Source: Allium sativum (Eukaryota; Streptophyta; Magnoliopsida; Asparagales; Amaryllidaceae). Taken from it: 64,000 nt of DNA. How positions within the stretch are numbered: position 1 is the first letter of the stretch; the number at the start of each line of letters is the position of its first letter. The position numbers were made by a program, and so were the translations under genes. Shown piece after piece: positions 10,556 to 20,665 of this stretch. The stretch is taken from contig CM060923.1 of NCBI GenBank assembly GCA_030737875.1, positions 177,547,696-177,611,695 of the forward strand. Direction: 5' to 3'. Under the pieces are notes generated by a model. The model was given only the letters and a program-made list of their open reading frames with translations, did not search any database and was not told where the DNA came from.

Positions 10556-11220
10556 TTCACGCTGTTCATATAAAAATTATATTTTTATCACTTCATTCTA
10601 ATAAATAAAAATCATATTTTTATTTCTACTTCATTTATTTTTACAACGCTTCTTTCTATATAAAAATTATATTTTTATATTTCTACTTCTTATATAAAGA
10701 TCGAATATTTATTTCATTGCAATAAAAATCACATTTTTATTTCAACATAGATATAATAAAAATCAGATTTTTATTTCGTTACATATATAAAGATCAAATT
10801 TTTACTATCTATATAATATAAAAATTATATTTTTATTATCTCTACTACATAAAGATAATATTTTTTGCCTTTCTATAATATAAAAATTATATTTTTAACC
10901 TTCCTATATTATAACAATTATATTTTTTAACATTCCTATCATATAAAAATTATATTTTTAACATTCCTATCATATAAAAATTATATTTTTAACATTCCTA
11001 TCATATAAAAATTATATTTTTAAAGCTAATCACTTCATATAAAAATTATATTTTTATACCGTGCTTTACATAAGAAAGATTATATTTTTATACCTTTCTT
11101 TACATATATAAAAATGTAAACTTCCCTATATTAAAATCTTAACCTTTCAACAACCAAGATTGCATCTTCCTACATTAAAAATCAAGCTTTTACCGTCTAA
11201 AAATCGTGTTTTTATCATGT
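10556..11220 (-). repeat. AT-rich minisatellite of LTR A
   Basis: Many imperfect units centre on AAAAATTATATTTTT and AAAAATCA.ATTTTTAT, each itself nearly palindromic. The cleanest copies are at 10920-11070 (CATTCCTATCATAT joined to AAAAATTATATTTTT). It is at the same place in the LTR as the 34-bp array of F. Confidence 0.75.
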
Positions 11221-11285
11221 TAAAACCCACATTATTACAAACTAAAAACAAAATCGAAGTAGAAGTAAATTAAAAACTTACAGTG

Positions 11286-11530
11286 TAGGGGGGGTGGGGT
11301 TCGCTCGACTTGGCATCGGAGATGGTGGCCGTGGAGGTGTTTGGGCGGCGGAATGGGGACTGGCGGCGCTGGGGTTCGAACGGTGGCCAGGGGATGCGGG
11401 TATAGGTGGTTTTAGAGGGAGAGAGGGAGTGAACGGAGAGAGGAAGTGGGGGAAGAGGAGGAGACGCGAGAGAGGGGTGGCGGCGCTGCCTCGCCGGAGG
11501 CGGCGATCGCCTGGCGCGATTTTCCCCCTT
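11286..11530 (-). other. GC-rich tract of LTR A
   Basis: About 245 bp of G-rich sequence on the plus strand (C-rich on the LTR strand) in otherwise AT-rich surroundings. It is homologous in position to the GC-rich tract of F (45601-45910). The glycine- or arginine-rich open frames across it are low-complexity and not called. Confidence 0.6.
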
Positions 11531-13782
11531 TGGTTTTTTTTTATTTAATTGATTTCGAAATGAACGATAACGGGGGGGGGGGAAGTAAAAAGGGGAAAGA
11601 GAGAGGTGTGAGGGTTTTTTATTTTATTTTATTAATTTCTCAAAAGTTGACTTTTTTTCGACCTTGAAACGAGGCCCACCGCCTGTCGTCCATAGCTAAT
11701 TACCCCCATTACGAACACAATGGGATATGTATCGTAAGCTGATTCGATCGTTTCGATCAGTTTTCATCAAAATCAGCATATAACTCTATATATTGAATTT
11801 GAACGTGCATTTCAATTTACTGGGGTCACATACTAACTCTAAAAATTCCCGAAAAATAATTTCTAGCTTCGTATTGACAATACGGTCCTAACAGAACTAG
11901 TTTCATCGAATTCTGAGACCGTTTGAAAAATGACCATTTTCCAGTCGATTAAAATCAACTGAAACTGGTCAAACGCGTTTTTCTTCGCCACGCTCACATA
12001 TTGATTCGAAAAATTATGAAAATTGGAATCTAGCAATAACTTGACATCCCGGATCCAACAAAAGTGGTTTCGTCGAAATCCGAGGTCGTTTGCAAAATTT
12101 CAATTTTTAAGGGCCAGAATTCCAAAGAGACTATTCTGAATTTTCATTTGGACATATCTTTTGATTCCCGCTATGAAATTTCGATTTTTCGGATTCGTTG
12201 GAAAGATATTCTCAATTAGATTCTAATTTTTTTGGTTTCGCTAAATTCCGGTTTATTTTGAATCCTGTACATTCATTTGAAGTTTGAAATCGAATTATCG
12301 AACTACTGCGCCATTTTCAATTTCTTTTATAATATAAAATAAATATTTATATTCAACGACGATCTATATAAATATATTCGTTCGAATTCCATTCAAAATA
12401 AATTTTCTCGTCATTATTATTTAAAATAATTCATTTTAAATATTCAAAATTCCCTAAAATTGCCAAAATAAAAATTTTAAACTGGCTCACATTTCCGGGT
12501 TGTTACAATCAACCTCCTTTTCCTTCATTTTCATGGCGACTACACTCCTTCTTCCTCTAAAAACTTCTTTGCAAATTAGCCCCTGAAAACAAAATAATTT
12601 TTATCTCTCAATCAGAACAAAATCAGACCAACCCCGTTTTGAGTTTTGTTCATATCAATGACCACTACCTACCACGAAAAATTCATGACCTATCATCGCA
12701 CGGATTCGCCGGAATCTCAATCCAAAGGCAGCAGGTCTATTTTCGTTTTTCGGTATTGCGGGCCCCACGAAAAGAGTTAGGTCGAGCGACTTCAGGCAGT
12801 GGTAGAGGGGAAGCATACGGTTCTTTTGGCAGTGGTGGCATGGTCTCGGGTGGTCGGAGTTGGCCGGAATGTCAATTTTACTGGAAGGGTGCTGAAAACA
12901 GGACAGTCGCAAAGATGAGCAATTTTCCGTCGATCCGTACATTTTCAGGCGAAGTGACCTGAACGAAAGTTGTTCGGGAGGCCGAGATCTGCCTACTGGT
13001 AAAATCGGTGACAATTGGTGCATCGAGGTGACCGGAGCACCAAGATGAACGGAAGCTGCAGTTTTTCGTTCAACTGCAGATCGCGGGGCCCACGTGGCGA
13101 ACTGGAGGGGTGGACCACCAGACTTGGAAAGAGGGGGAGAAGCCGGAGAGAATGGCGCTAGTTTCGTGCAATTCCGACTTACGGTTTGGCCATGGCGAGC
13201 ATTTTAAGTTGAGGGTGTCATTTGAAAAAAAAAGGTGAAGGGCTTAAACGCGAAACATTTATTTAATTTTATGTTCAGTGTTCGTAATGCAATATCTTTT
13301 ACATACGAGATCGAAATTTGACGATTTCAGGTATACTGCGTTCATGGCGACGAGACCTTCGCGTGGACACCAAATCTGTCCAATTTGGAGGAAGTTGAAA
13401 TTTTGGGTAATTTTTACAAATTTAAATATTATTTAAATCGATTTGTTAACTTCGCAAGTGCATAACTTTTGTCACGTTATCGAAATTGCATGAAACTGAA
13501 TCCGTTGAGATCGTTATGTCAAGAGCTTCGAGCGAGCAGTAATTTTGTCCAATTCTGAGCAAGTTGAAAATTTGGGTTATTTTCATAATTTAAATTAATT
13601 ATTACAAACTTCAGAAATTCATAACTTTGTGATACGAACTCGAAATCGTACGAAACAGGATTTGCTGCGATCAGTGAGTCGAGAGCTACACGTAGACACT
13701 AATTTCATCAAATTTGAAGCAAGTTGAATTTTGGGCCAAAATTGGGGCCGAACATTTAAACACCGACAAAGTACAAACCAAT

Positions 13783-13801
13783 GTGAGAACTCTTTTCTCA
13801 C
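13783..13801 (+). repeat. GTGAGA...TCTCAC palindrome, LTR B
   Basis: Six-base arms with a seven-base loop; the 3' LTR copy (21509-21526) has lost one arm base. The same element is perfect in F (46778-46792). GTGAGAA and GTGAGT also resemble 5' splice donors, an alternative explanation for their conservation. Confidence 0.5.
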
Positions 13802-14743
13802 TCAAAACTTTTACCGTATTTATTTATTATTATAAATGAATGTGATTTAAATGCCTGTGATGAAATAATTGTTTGAAATTATCTAATGCATGTATGTTGT
13901 GTTGTACGTTATGTTATGTCATGATATGATTTGGTATGTTATGTAAATTTTGGCAGTATGCAACATATGTCATTAATATTGATTCATATAGAATTGTTAA
14001 AAATTAATGTTACACTGCCATGTACAAGTTACCTGACTTGTATTTGTTGATTGGGTTGATAATTTTCACACATCGCCCAAATGCACAAATAATTATATAT
14101 ATTATTTGAATGTTTGTTGGTTGAAACCCCACATGGGTCTTGGGTTGATATTTGACTACACATCACCCTTGTGTTTAGTTGTAAATTGCACTTTGGCTGT
14201 TATTGGAATGTTTTGTCATCATTATGTAATTAATGCAATGTTTGAAATCCATGTAATTAAATTATATGGAAATTGTTGGGTCTCATTCCTATTTAGGATT
14301 AAAAAAATATTTTAATCTAATATTCAATTAGGTAATTAAATGATGGTTTTGATATTGACAATTAAAAAGATTATACCTTTATTGTTTAAAAGTTACAATG
14401 AAAAGGTTGAGTTAAAAGATTACACTTCTAACTGTCATATGTTAAGATAAAAGATTTATTTCAGAATTGAACATTTTGAAAAGATTTTTATTATTATATT
14501 ATAATAATATGGAAAGTTCAATTTTCATCAAAAAAAAAAATTGAAATGTAAGTTAAGATATTTGGAAACAAAGTATTTTTAACAATTTAATAAAAAAATC
14601 CTATTTTTATTATGTAGAATATTTTAATAAAGTTATATTTTAAAATAGGAGATATTTTAAAATTAAGGTATTTTAAAATAAAGAATGTTTTAAAATAATA
14701 TTCCCCAATGCAATAATTATAATTATAAATTACAATTATACTT

Positions 14744-14955
14744 GGACACGAGGTTAGGTTACATTTGTGGTGGAAGTCTGCCCGGACCCGCCCGACATAT
14801 CCAGCAGCCACAAATGTTGGACCTAATGTGAGAGGTCCAGGTGCGCAAATACGAATCGGGCCATGACACGAGGTTAAGCTCAACTTGTGGGATAAGTCTG
14901 CCCGGAACCGCCCGACATATCCAGCATCCACAAGTCGCAGGCTTAATGTGGGAGG
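14744..14955 (+). repeat. Tandem stem-loop pair with CCCGG core, B 5' LTR
   Basis: Unit 1 has arms ACATTTGTGG (14761-14770) and CCACAAATGT (14808-14817). Unit 2 has arms ACTTGTGG (14883-14890) and CCACAAGT (14928-14935), with an outer TTAAGC/GCTTAA. Both loops carry CTGCCCGGAMCCGCCC followed by GACATATCCAGCA. Each unit opens with ACACGAGGTTA and closes with TAATGTG and GAGGTC. Confidence 0.8.
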
Positions 14956-15922
14956 TCTGACCCAGTATAAAATAAATAAGATAATGAATTGGGCCATTTA
15001 ATCTATTTTAAATAGCAATGTCATTTAAACCCGAGCATGTTTATCGATTTATTTTATCCATTTTATAATGAATATTAAAAGAGCTAATTTTAAAATTAAT
15101 ATTTTGGAAATAATATTTTAATATGATAATAGATAGAATATTCAATTTGGATTTAAAATTGAAATTAAAGTTGGAATCGTTTTATAAACGAATTTATAAA
15201 CAATTTAGAATTTGTTTAGAAAGGAAATTGACGATATATATATATATATGTATATATATAATGGCCTGAACAGAACGCGCCGCGCAGCGACCGTTCGCTA
15301 ATTTCGACCATTAACTTTGAATTGACGTAACGGGCGATCCGACCGTCGGATTCTCCTAAAACTGGAACCGTTGGGTTCGTATCGAAAAGAGATTTCCAAT
15401 GGATATAAGAGATTTGAAATCTAACGGATAGATTTGGAGATATGTCCAAATCAATTTTAGAAAAGGTCGCTGTAAGTGCAGTTCGACGGCCGTTATTGGA
15501 AACCGACTGTACGAGCGAAAATAAAATTATTAAAAATAGGGAAAAATTATGTAAAATCATAATAAATGTTTTAAAGGGGCTTTTGATGAAAAAATCCAAG
15601 TTTAGAAAGATAAAAGACATCTTTATCAGAATTAGTGATTTATTTATTTTAATAAATTAATTAAAATAAATAAAAGGATTTAAATGGTTTTAATAAAACC
15701 AAGATTTTCCAATACATATATTGGAATGGATTTGAATGGAAATAATCTTCGGATTCTTTCAGTATTGGACTCTGTGATTATACGGATATTATTGTGGGAA
15801 TTTGGAAGATATTAATATCGTTATTCCCGATTTGGTATACGTTAATTTTCAGAATTTGATATTGAACATAAATCGATATAATTTCTATTCGAAGCACGAT
15901 ATTTAATATCTGATTAGAATTT

Positions 15923-16260
15923 GGGTTTATCGTGAATAGTGTCTTAAATAACATTGTTCTTAAACCCATTTGAGAAAGAATAAATCTTTTAATTAAGATT
16001 TAAATAAGATTTCCAATTATTAAACATAATTGAAAATTAAGTGAAACTGACTTTTGGGTTGATTGTGAACAATGTTTTTAAGTGACATTAGTTCTTAAAA
16101 CCCGATTGACAGTGAAATTTAGATTGGTAATTCATAAATCTTTTAATTAAGATTTAGTGAAATATTCTAAAGAGAAGTTTCAAATTTAATATATTAAATT
16201 GGAATATGATTTTGGGTTTATTGTGAATGATGTTTTTAAACGACATTTGTTCTTTAACCC
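15923..16260 (+). repeat. Three GGGTT/AACCC hairpins, B 5' LTR
   Basis: Copies at 15923-15967, 16056-16103 and 16214-16260, each bounded by GGGTT and AACCC with an inner GTGAA / TTGTTC stem. Confidence 0.75.
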
Positions 16261-16411
16261 AGTTAAAGGCAAGATTATTTCTTGAAAGTTAAATAATCAT
16301 TAAATAATGATTCTTGAAGATTAAAACTAAATATAGTCTTAATAAATCTTTAATTGGATTGAATGAGGATAAAAGTAATTAAATTTACTTAATTCAAGAA
16401 ACGAACGATAA

Positions 16412-16537
16412 TGGAGTACCACCAGTTTTACTCCAAGCGATAGTTAAATCTTTAATTAGATTTGAACGATAAAACGATAATTAAGTTTACCGTAACACAT
16501 TGGGTGTTAAATATGGAGTACCACCAGTTTTACTCCA
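16412..16537 (+). repeat. Two TGGAGTA/TACTCCA hairpins, B 5' LTR
   Basis: Identical 24-nt hairpins at 16412-16435 and 16514-16537. Each has seven-base perfect arms TGGAGTA and TACTCCA around the loop CCACCAGTTT. Confidence 0.8.
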
Positions 16538-17703
16538 TGGGTTGTATAGGTTGGGAATGAGATATTAATAAATGATTGCCGCGGTAAGGTGTTAATCCCG
16601 ACTAGTTGAATAAACCTTAATTTGGTTTAAATTAAAATCAAAGAATATTCTTGACTGGAATGAGGCGTTGGTTGTGTTTTAAAGCACATGATTTTAAATT
16701 ATGCAAATTATTCAGAAAGACCGGGTTTAACCCGGTCTGAATAATTCATACGACGATTGAAGATCGATGATGAAGACGGTTATTGAAGACCGGGAAATTT
16801 CCATATCGAATGGATGATTATTGATATCTTGATTGGACCGTACACCCAAGATGAGGGAAAAATTGGTGATCATTCAGACGTATTTGGAGATCTACCGGAT
16901 ATGGTTTCGTTCAGACCAGGAACGGACTGGTAAATGGATTGCGTGTCCGACATTGTATTCCTTTATATTGTATTCGTTGATCTCTTTTTAACGTATAGCT
17001 GTTTGGTGGTGGAGAATTTATTCTTCAGTTAACACTCGATTTTATATTGATAGATGATCAGTGGTATGGTATGGTCTGACAATGTGGCATGCCAAGATGC
17101 AAATGATCAAGGCTTTTGTTGAAAAGCAGGGCTTTGTGGGATGATCAAAGCATAGCCTGTTTAGGCGTAACTTTGAGTATAGCGTGAGTTCGCGAGCCTC
17201 ACAATCCGGTATGAGTCAAAAATGGGATATGGACCGTAGGGAGTGCACACGTTTCTTTCTAGCTAGAATGATGTCAGCGACCTACCATCCTTGATATTTT
17301 TACTTATGTGGATGATGGATTATGAGGTACCTCAAGTTTTATAGGTTGTTAGTGGCCATATTGAGGTCCAAAGGGACCGGGAAACGTGTGTTCAGGAATT
17401 GCCAATCCACTACCGTTAGGTGGGGACCGGCCCTACCGCATCCAAGGGTTCACTGCGGGGGATCCTAAGGCATTTGCTAGAGTGCCTCGAATCGGAGAGG
17501 ACGATCCCTAGCCTCGATCTCATGACGGAAAACCAATTTCCAATACGACATTACGGTTTTGATTGTAAACCCTATATATGGCGAAATAGTGGGATGGGGC
17601 GCTCATGTCATCTATGATTAATACATTTACTTTTGAAATTGATTTCTACGCTATGCACTTATAGCAATATTAAAAGATAAATTTCGCGTATCAAGCATAT
17701 TTG

Positions 17704-17775
17704 GCTATTATAAGGGAAAACTATGTCCTTCGGCTTGCGTTGCATTGTGTGATGGGACCTGAGTCTTATAATAGC
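17704..17775 (+). repeat. Covarying 11-bp stem near LTR end, B 5' LTR
   Basis: Arms GCTATTATAAG (17704-17714) and CTTATAATAGC (17765-17775) pair perfectly around a 50-nt loop. Homologous stems with different bases are found in F, D and G. Confidence 0.8.
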
Positions 17776-17964
17776 TTCATTTTTCCAAAAAGCATTGCGC
17801 TGTTTATCTATGCACTGGTATTCTTGTGGGTAAACCAGTTCCGTCTTAACGGCGTGGTCCCTTAAATTACCTAACTTTAAAATCAAATTAAAATAACAGT
17901 TTTTGAGTTCTCACACCAGTCCCATGACTGACCTGGAGTTTATTGTTTTAACCTAAACTCTGGG

Positions 17965-17987
17965 TGCCCATATTTTCCACATGGGCA
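17965..17987 (+). repeat. TGCCCAT/ATGGGCA hairpin, B 5' LTR
   Basis: Seven-base perfect arms with a nine-base loop. C and the B 3' LTR keep TGCCC/GGGCA, D keeps GCCC/GGGC (36487-36504), and G has CTCGG/CCGAG at the same place (61293-61308). Confidence 0.7.
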
Positions 17988-18211
17988 GCTATTTGTTTTG
18001 GTTTTGCAGATTTTATATTCATATGATCCTGATCTATAGCTGAAGCGATATTCAGAAGACTCTGTATCCGTGTATTTCTTTCAGTTGTGTTTTGTATTAT
18101 TTTTCTACTGCTATTTAAATGTAATTTAAACTCTGATATTGTATTTCCAATGTATATTATTTATTCATACTCTGGAATATTCTTGTACTCTGATGTAATT
18201 GTTGTAACTAC

Positions 18212-18217
18212 AATAAA
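18212..18217 (+). promoter_or_regulatory. AATAAA polyadenylation signal, B 5' LTR
   Basis: AATAAA lies about 80 nt before the LTR end, just before a T/G-rich stretch. The 3' LTR copy is at 25929-25934. C and F have the variant AATGAA. Confidence 0.5.
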
Positions 18218-18301
18218 ATGTTCTTCTGTTTGTGTTTTGATGTGTGTTGTTCTCAAAGCAATCCGGGCTTTCCTTTACTGGGAAGTTTGGGTCGTCACAT
18301 T

Positions 18302-18313
18302 TGGTATCAGAGC
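18302..18313 (+). promoter_or_regulatory. Primer-binding site (initiator Met-tRNA), element B
   Basis: TGGTATCAGAGC lies two bases after the LTR end. It is the standard plant primer site complementary to the 3' end of initiator Met-tRNA. Confidence 0.93.
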
Positions 18314-18401
18314 TTTGGTTTACAGATCTCGAGAACAAGACACATTAGAATCGAACGAAAGAATTCATCATAGATTGGATTAGTAATATCCAATAAGAAT
18401 G

Positions 18402-18440
18402 ACTCGTTAGAGATGGGATCAGTAGCATCCTTGAACGAGT
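18402..18440 (+). repeat. 39-nt hairpin 100 nt after the PBS, element B
   Basis: Outer arms ACTCGTT and AACGAGT are intact. The inner arm has drifted to GGGAT/ATCCT relative to TAGGAT/ATCCTA in C and F. The position suits a packaging or dimerisation signal (inference). Confidence 0.65.
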
Positions 18441-19037
18441 GTGAAGAGTATTATTTTCTTTAAAATTTAATTAAAAAAAAATTAGTTTAGAAAATTTTAT
18501 CTTAATATGCGTATTTGAGTATATTATTATATTTTAATTTGGACAATCGAGTATATAAAGATTTTGGATATATGAGTAATTAACGGATATTCGAAGTTTT
18601 AATATACTGGATAGATATAGAGTCACACTATAGTCGCCCGGAGATGATTCCGATGATTGAGGCCTCATCATCAGTATTTATGTTCGAGTTTCGAAAGTGG
18701 TATATCTATATATTTCCATTTACCGGTGTGAGAACCAAAACTAGATGGGGTCTATTGTTGTGATTTTCACTAAAAACATGATTTTTGATTATTTATAGAA
18801 ATTATATATGTTTGAAAAGTTAATCACCTACTTGATTGTTGGTTGTGATGTTTGATAATTAGTTTAACTAATAAAATATTGGAATGATAATTAAGTTAAC
18901 CACTATATAATAGAATGATAAATTTAGCTTAATCGAATTTAACATTGAACTGAATTGGAAATCGATTAGAATTGAAAGTTGAGTTGGTTAATTAAATGAC
19001 TTTTAGCTTCGTTCCTTTTTTAGGACGAAAAGTTCTT

Positions 19038-19050
19038 AAGTGGGGGAGAT
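19038..19050 (+). promoter_or_regulatory. Polypurine tract, element B
   Basis: AAGTGGGGGAGAT directly precedes the TG of the 3' LTR. Upstream, CGTTCC...TTAGGACGAAAA resembles the end of plant Ty3/gypsy chromovirus internal regions, as I recall them. Confidence 0.9.
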
Positions 19051-19979
19051 TGTAACGACCCGGAATTTTGGGCCGAATTTAAAATTTTATTTTAATTATT
19101 TTATTGGGTTTTTAATATTTAATATAATTTATTTTATATAATAACGACTATAAATTTATTTTAATCGAAGTTAAAACGAATAAATTTTATTTAAATTATT
19201 AAAGGAGTTAGAAATAGCGCGACAGTTTGAAAATTTGAATTTTAACTTTGACTGACTGTACAGGATGCGAAATAAATTGGATTTTAGCGAAACCAAAAAT
19301 ATTAGAATCTATTTAAAAATATCTTTCCAACGAATTCGAAAAATTGAAATTTCATATCGGGAATCAAAAGTTATGCCCAAATCAAGATATCAGAAAAAAT
19401 ACGGGAAAGTTTATATATATAGGACCCTAAAGGCTACTTTTGCATATGAATGCATTTGGACTCGAAATCACTTCCACTGAGTTCAAAATGATGTTTCTGC
19501 ATTGAAAAAGTATAAACACTGATATATTCCGAGATTCGAAAATTATTGTTTTAAATATGTATTTTTATTATTAAAATATATACGCCTTAAAAATGGAAAT
19601 TTTGTAAACGACCTCTGAATTCGACGAAACCACTTTCTATGGATTTTGAATATTAAATTATTGCTAGATTCCAAAATTCGTAATTTTTGGAGTCAGTATG
19701 TGGTCGTTATTAATTTTTCAATGAAAACGGTCAATTTTTAGACTTTAAAAATTCATTAATAATTCATACGGAGTCGGAGTTTAACGAAATCAGTTTCTAT
19801 TGGTTCGTAATGTTAAGAATTAGCTGTGTTCCAATTTTAAGAAAAATTTAAATCAGTATGTGATCACACAGTTTTTAAAACGAAGAAAAGGACTGAAAAT
19901 TAAAGAAAATTACAACATAAAGGCTTATTATTATATAAGTTAAAATAGACAAGGACTTGAACAAAAAATTCACAACCTC

Positions 19980-19988
19980 TATATAATA
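19980..19988 (+). promoter_or_regulatory. TATA box of B 3' LTR
   Basis: TATATAATA lies about 930 bp into the LTR, followed about 25-30 nt later by CATAACCCTAAC, a plausible transcript start. Confidence 0.5.
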
Positions 19989-20237
19989 TCCCATTCTCTC
20001 ATAACCCTAACTTTTTCTAAACCTATCAGCCTCCTTTTCCTTCATTTTCATGGCGGCTACACTCCTTCTTCCTCTAAAAACTTCTTTGCAAATTAGCCCC
20101 TGAAAACAAAATAATTTATATCTCTCAGTCAGAACAAAATCAGACCAAACCCTTTCTGGCTTTTGTTCATATCAATAACCACTACCTACCACGAAAAATT
20201 CAAGACCTATCGTCGCACGGATCCGCCAGAATCTCAA

Positions 20238-20665
20238 TCCAAAGGCAGCAAGTCTATTTTCGTTTTTAGGGTATTGCGGGCCCCACGAAGAGAGCTTGGT
20301 CGAGCGACTTCAGGCAGTGGTAGAGGGGAAGCATACGGTTCTTTTGGCAGTCGTGGCATGGTCTCAGGTGGCCGGAGTTGGCGAGAATGTCAATTTTACC
20401 GGAGGGGTGCTGAAAATAGTTCAGTCGCAAAGATGAGCAATTTCCCGTCGATCCAAAGGCAGCAGGTCTATTTTCGTTTTTTGGGTATTGCGGGCCCCAC
20501 GAAGAGAGCTTGGTCGAGCGACTTCAGGCAGTGGTAGAGGGGAATCATACGGTTCTTTTGGCAGTGGTGGCATGGTTTCAGGTGGCCGGAGTTGGCCGGA
20601 ATGTCAATTTTACTTGAGGGGTGCTGAAAACAGTACAGTCGCAAAGATGAGCGATTTCCCGTCGA
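20238..20665 (+). repeat. 214-bp tandem duplication unique to the B 3' LTR
   Basis: The block from TCCAAAGGCAGCA (20238) recurs at 20452. The 5' LTR has it once, near 12720. The copies have diverged by several substitutions, so the duplication is not very recent. Confidence 0.85.

Larger units (their letters stand above)
1..12507 (-). mobile_element. Element A: giant LTR, partial, minus strand, split by a LINE
   Basis: Read on the minus strand, an LTR begins at 12507 with TGTAACAACCCGG and runs leftwards out of the window. Removing the LINE leaves about 5.1 kb. Its order of blocks matches the LTRs of F and C: start block, GC-rich tract, AT-rich minisatellite, GGTGCT hairpin, three GGGTT/AACCC hairpins, two GGAG hairpins. 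Position 1 corresponds to about 32410 of the C LTR, so roughly 1.3 kb of the LTR end, with any primer-binding site, lies outside. A interrupts the 5' LTR of B: the sequence from 12508 matches B's 3' LTR about 0.98 kb after its start. It is probably a full element or a solo LTR; the window does not show which. Confidence 0.85.
12508..18299 (+). mobile_element. Element B, 5' LTR (first ~0.98 kb displaced by A)
   Basis: It matches the B 3' LTR from about 20027 onward and ends GTCGTCACA two bases before the primer-binding site. The missing start of the LTR should lie left of element A, outside the window. Both LTRs carry many scattered differences and several indels, so B is clearly older than F. 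It contains a threefold repeat of a block with CGAAACTGGATCCGTTG-like cores (about 13285-13740), the CCCGG stem-loop pair, three GGGTT/AACCC hairpins, two GGAG hairpins and the covarying stem, each listed separately. Confidence 0.9.
18300..19050 (+). mobile_element. Element B internal region (751 bp, no gag or pol)
   Basis: From the end of the 5' LTR to the purine tract. It aligns with the internal regions of C and F at both ends but lacks about 290 bp of their middle: in C roughly the stretch from GCATACATGTACATG (27050) to AGAATGAAAG (27343). No open frame resembling gag, protease, reverse transcriptase or integrase is present. It is a non-autonomous element needing proteins in trans. Confidence 0.85.
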
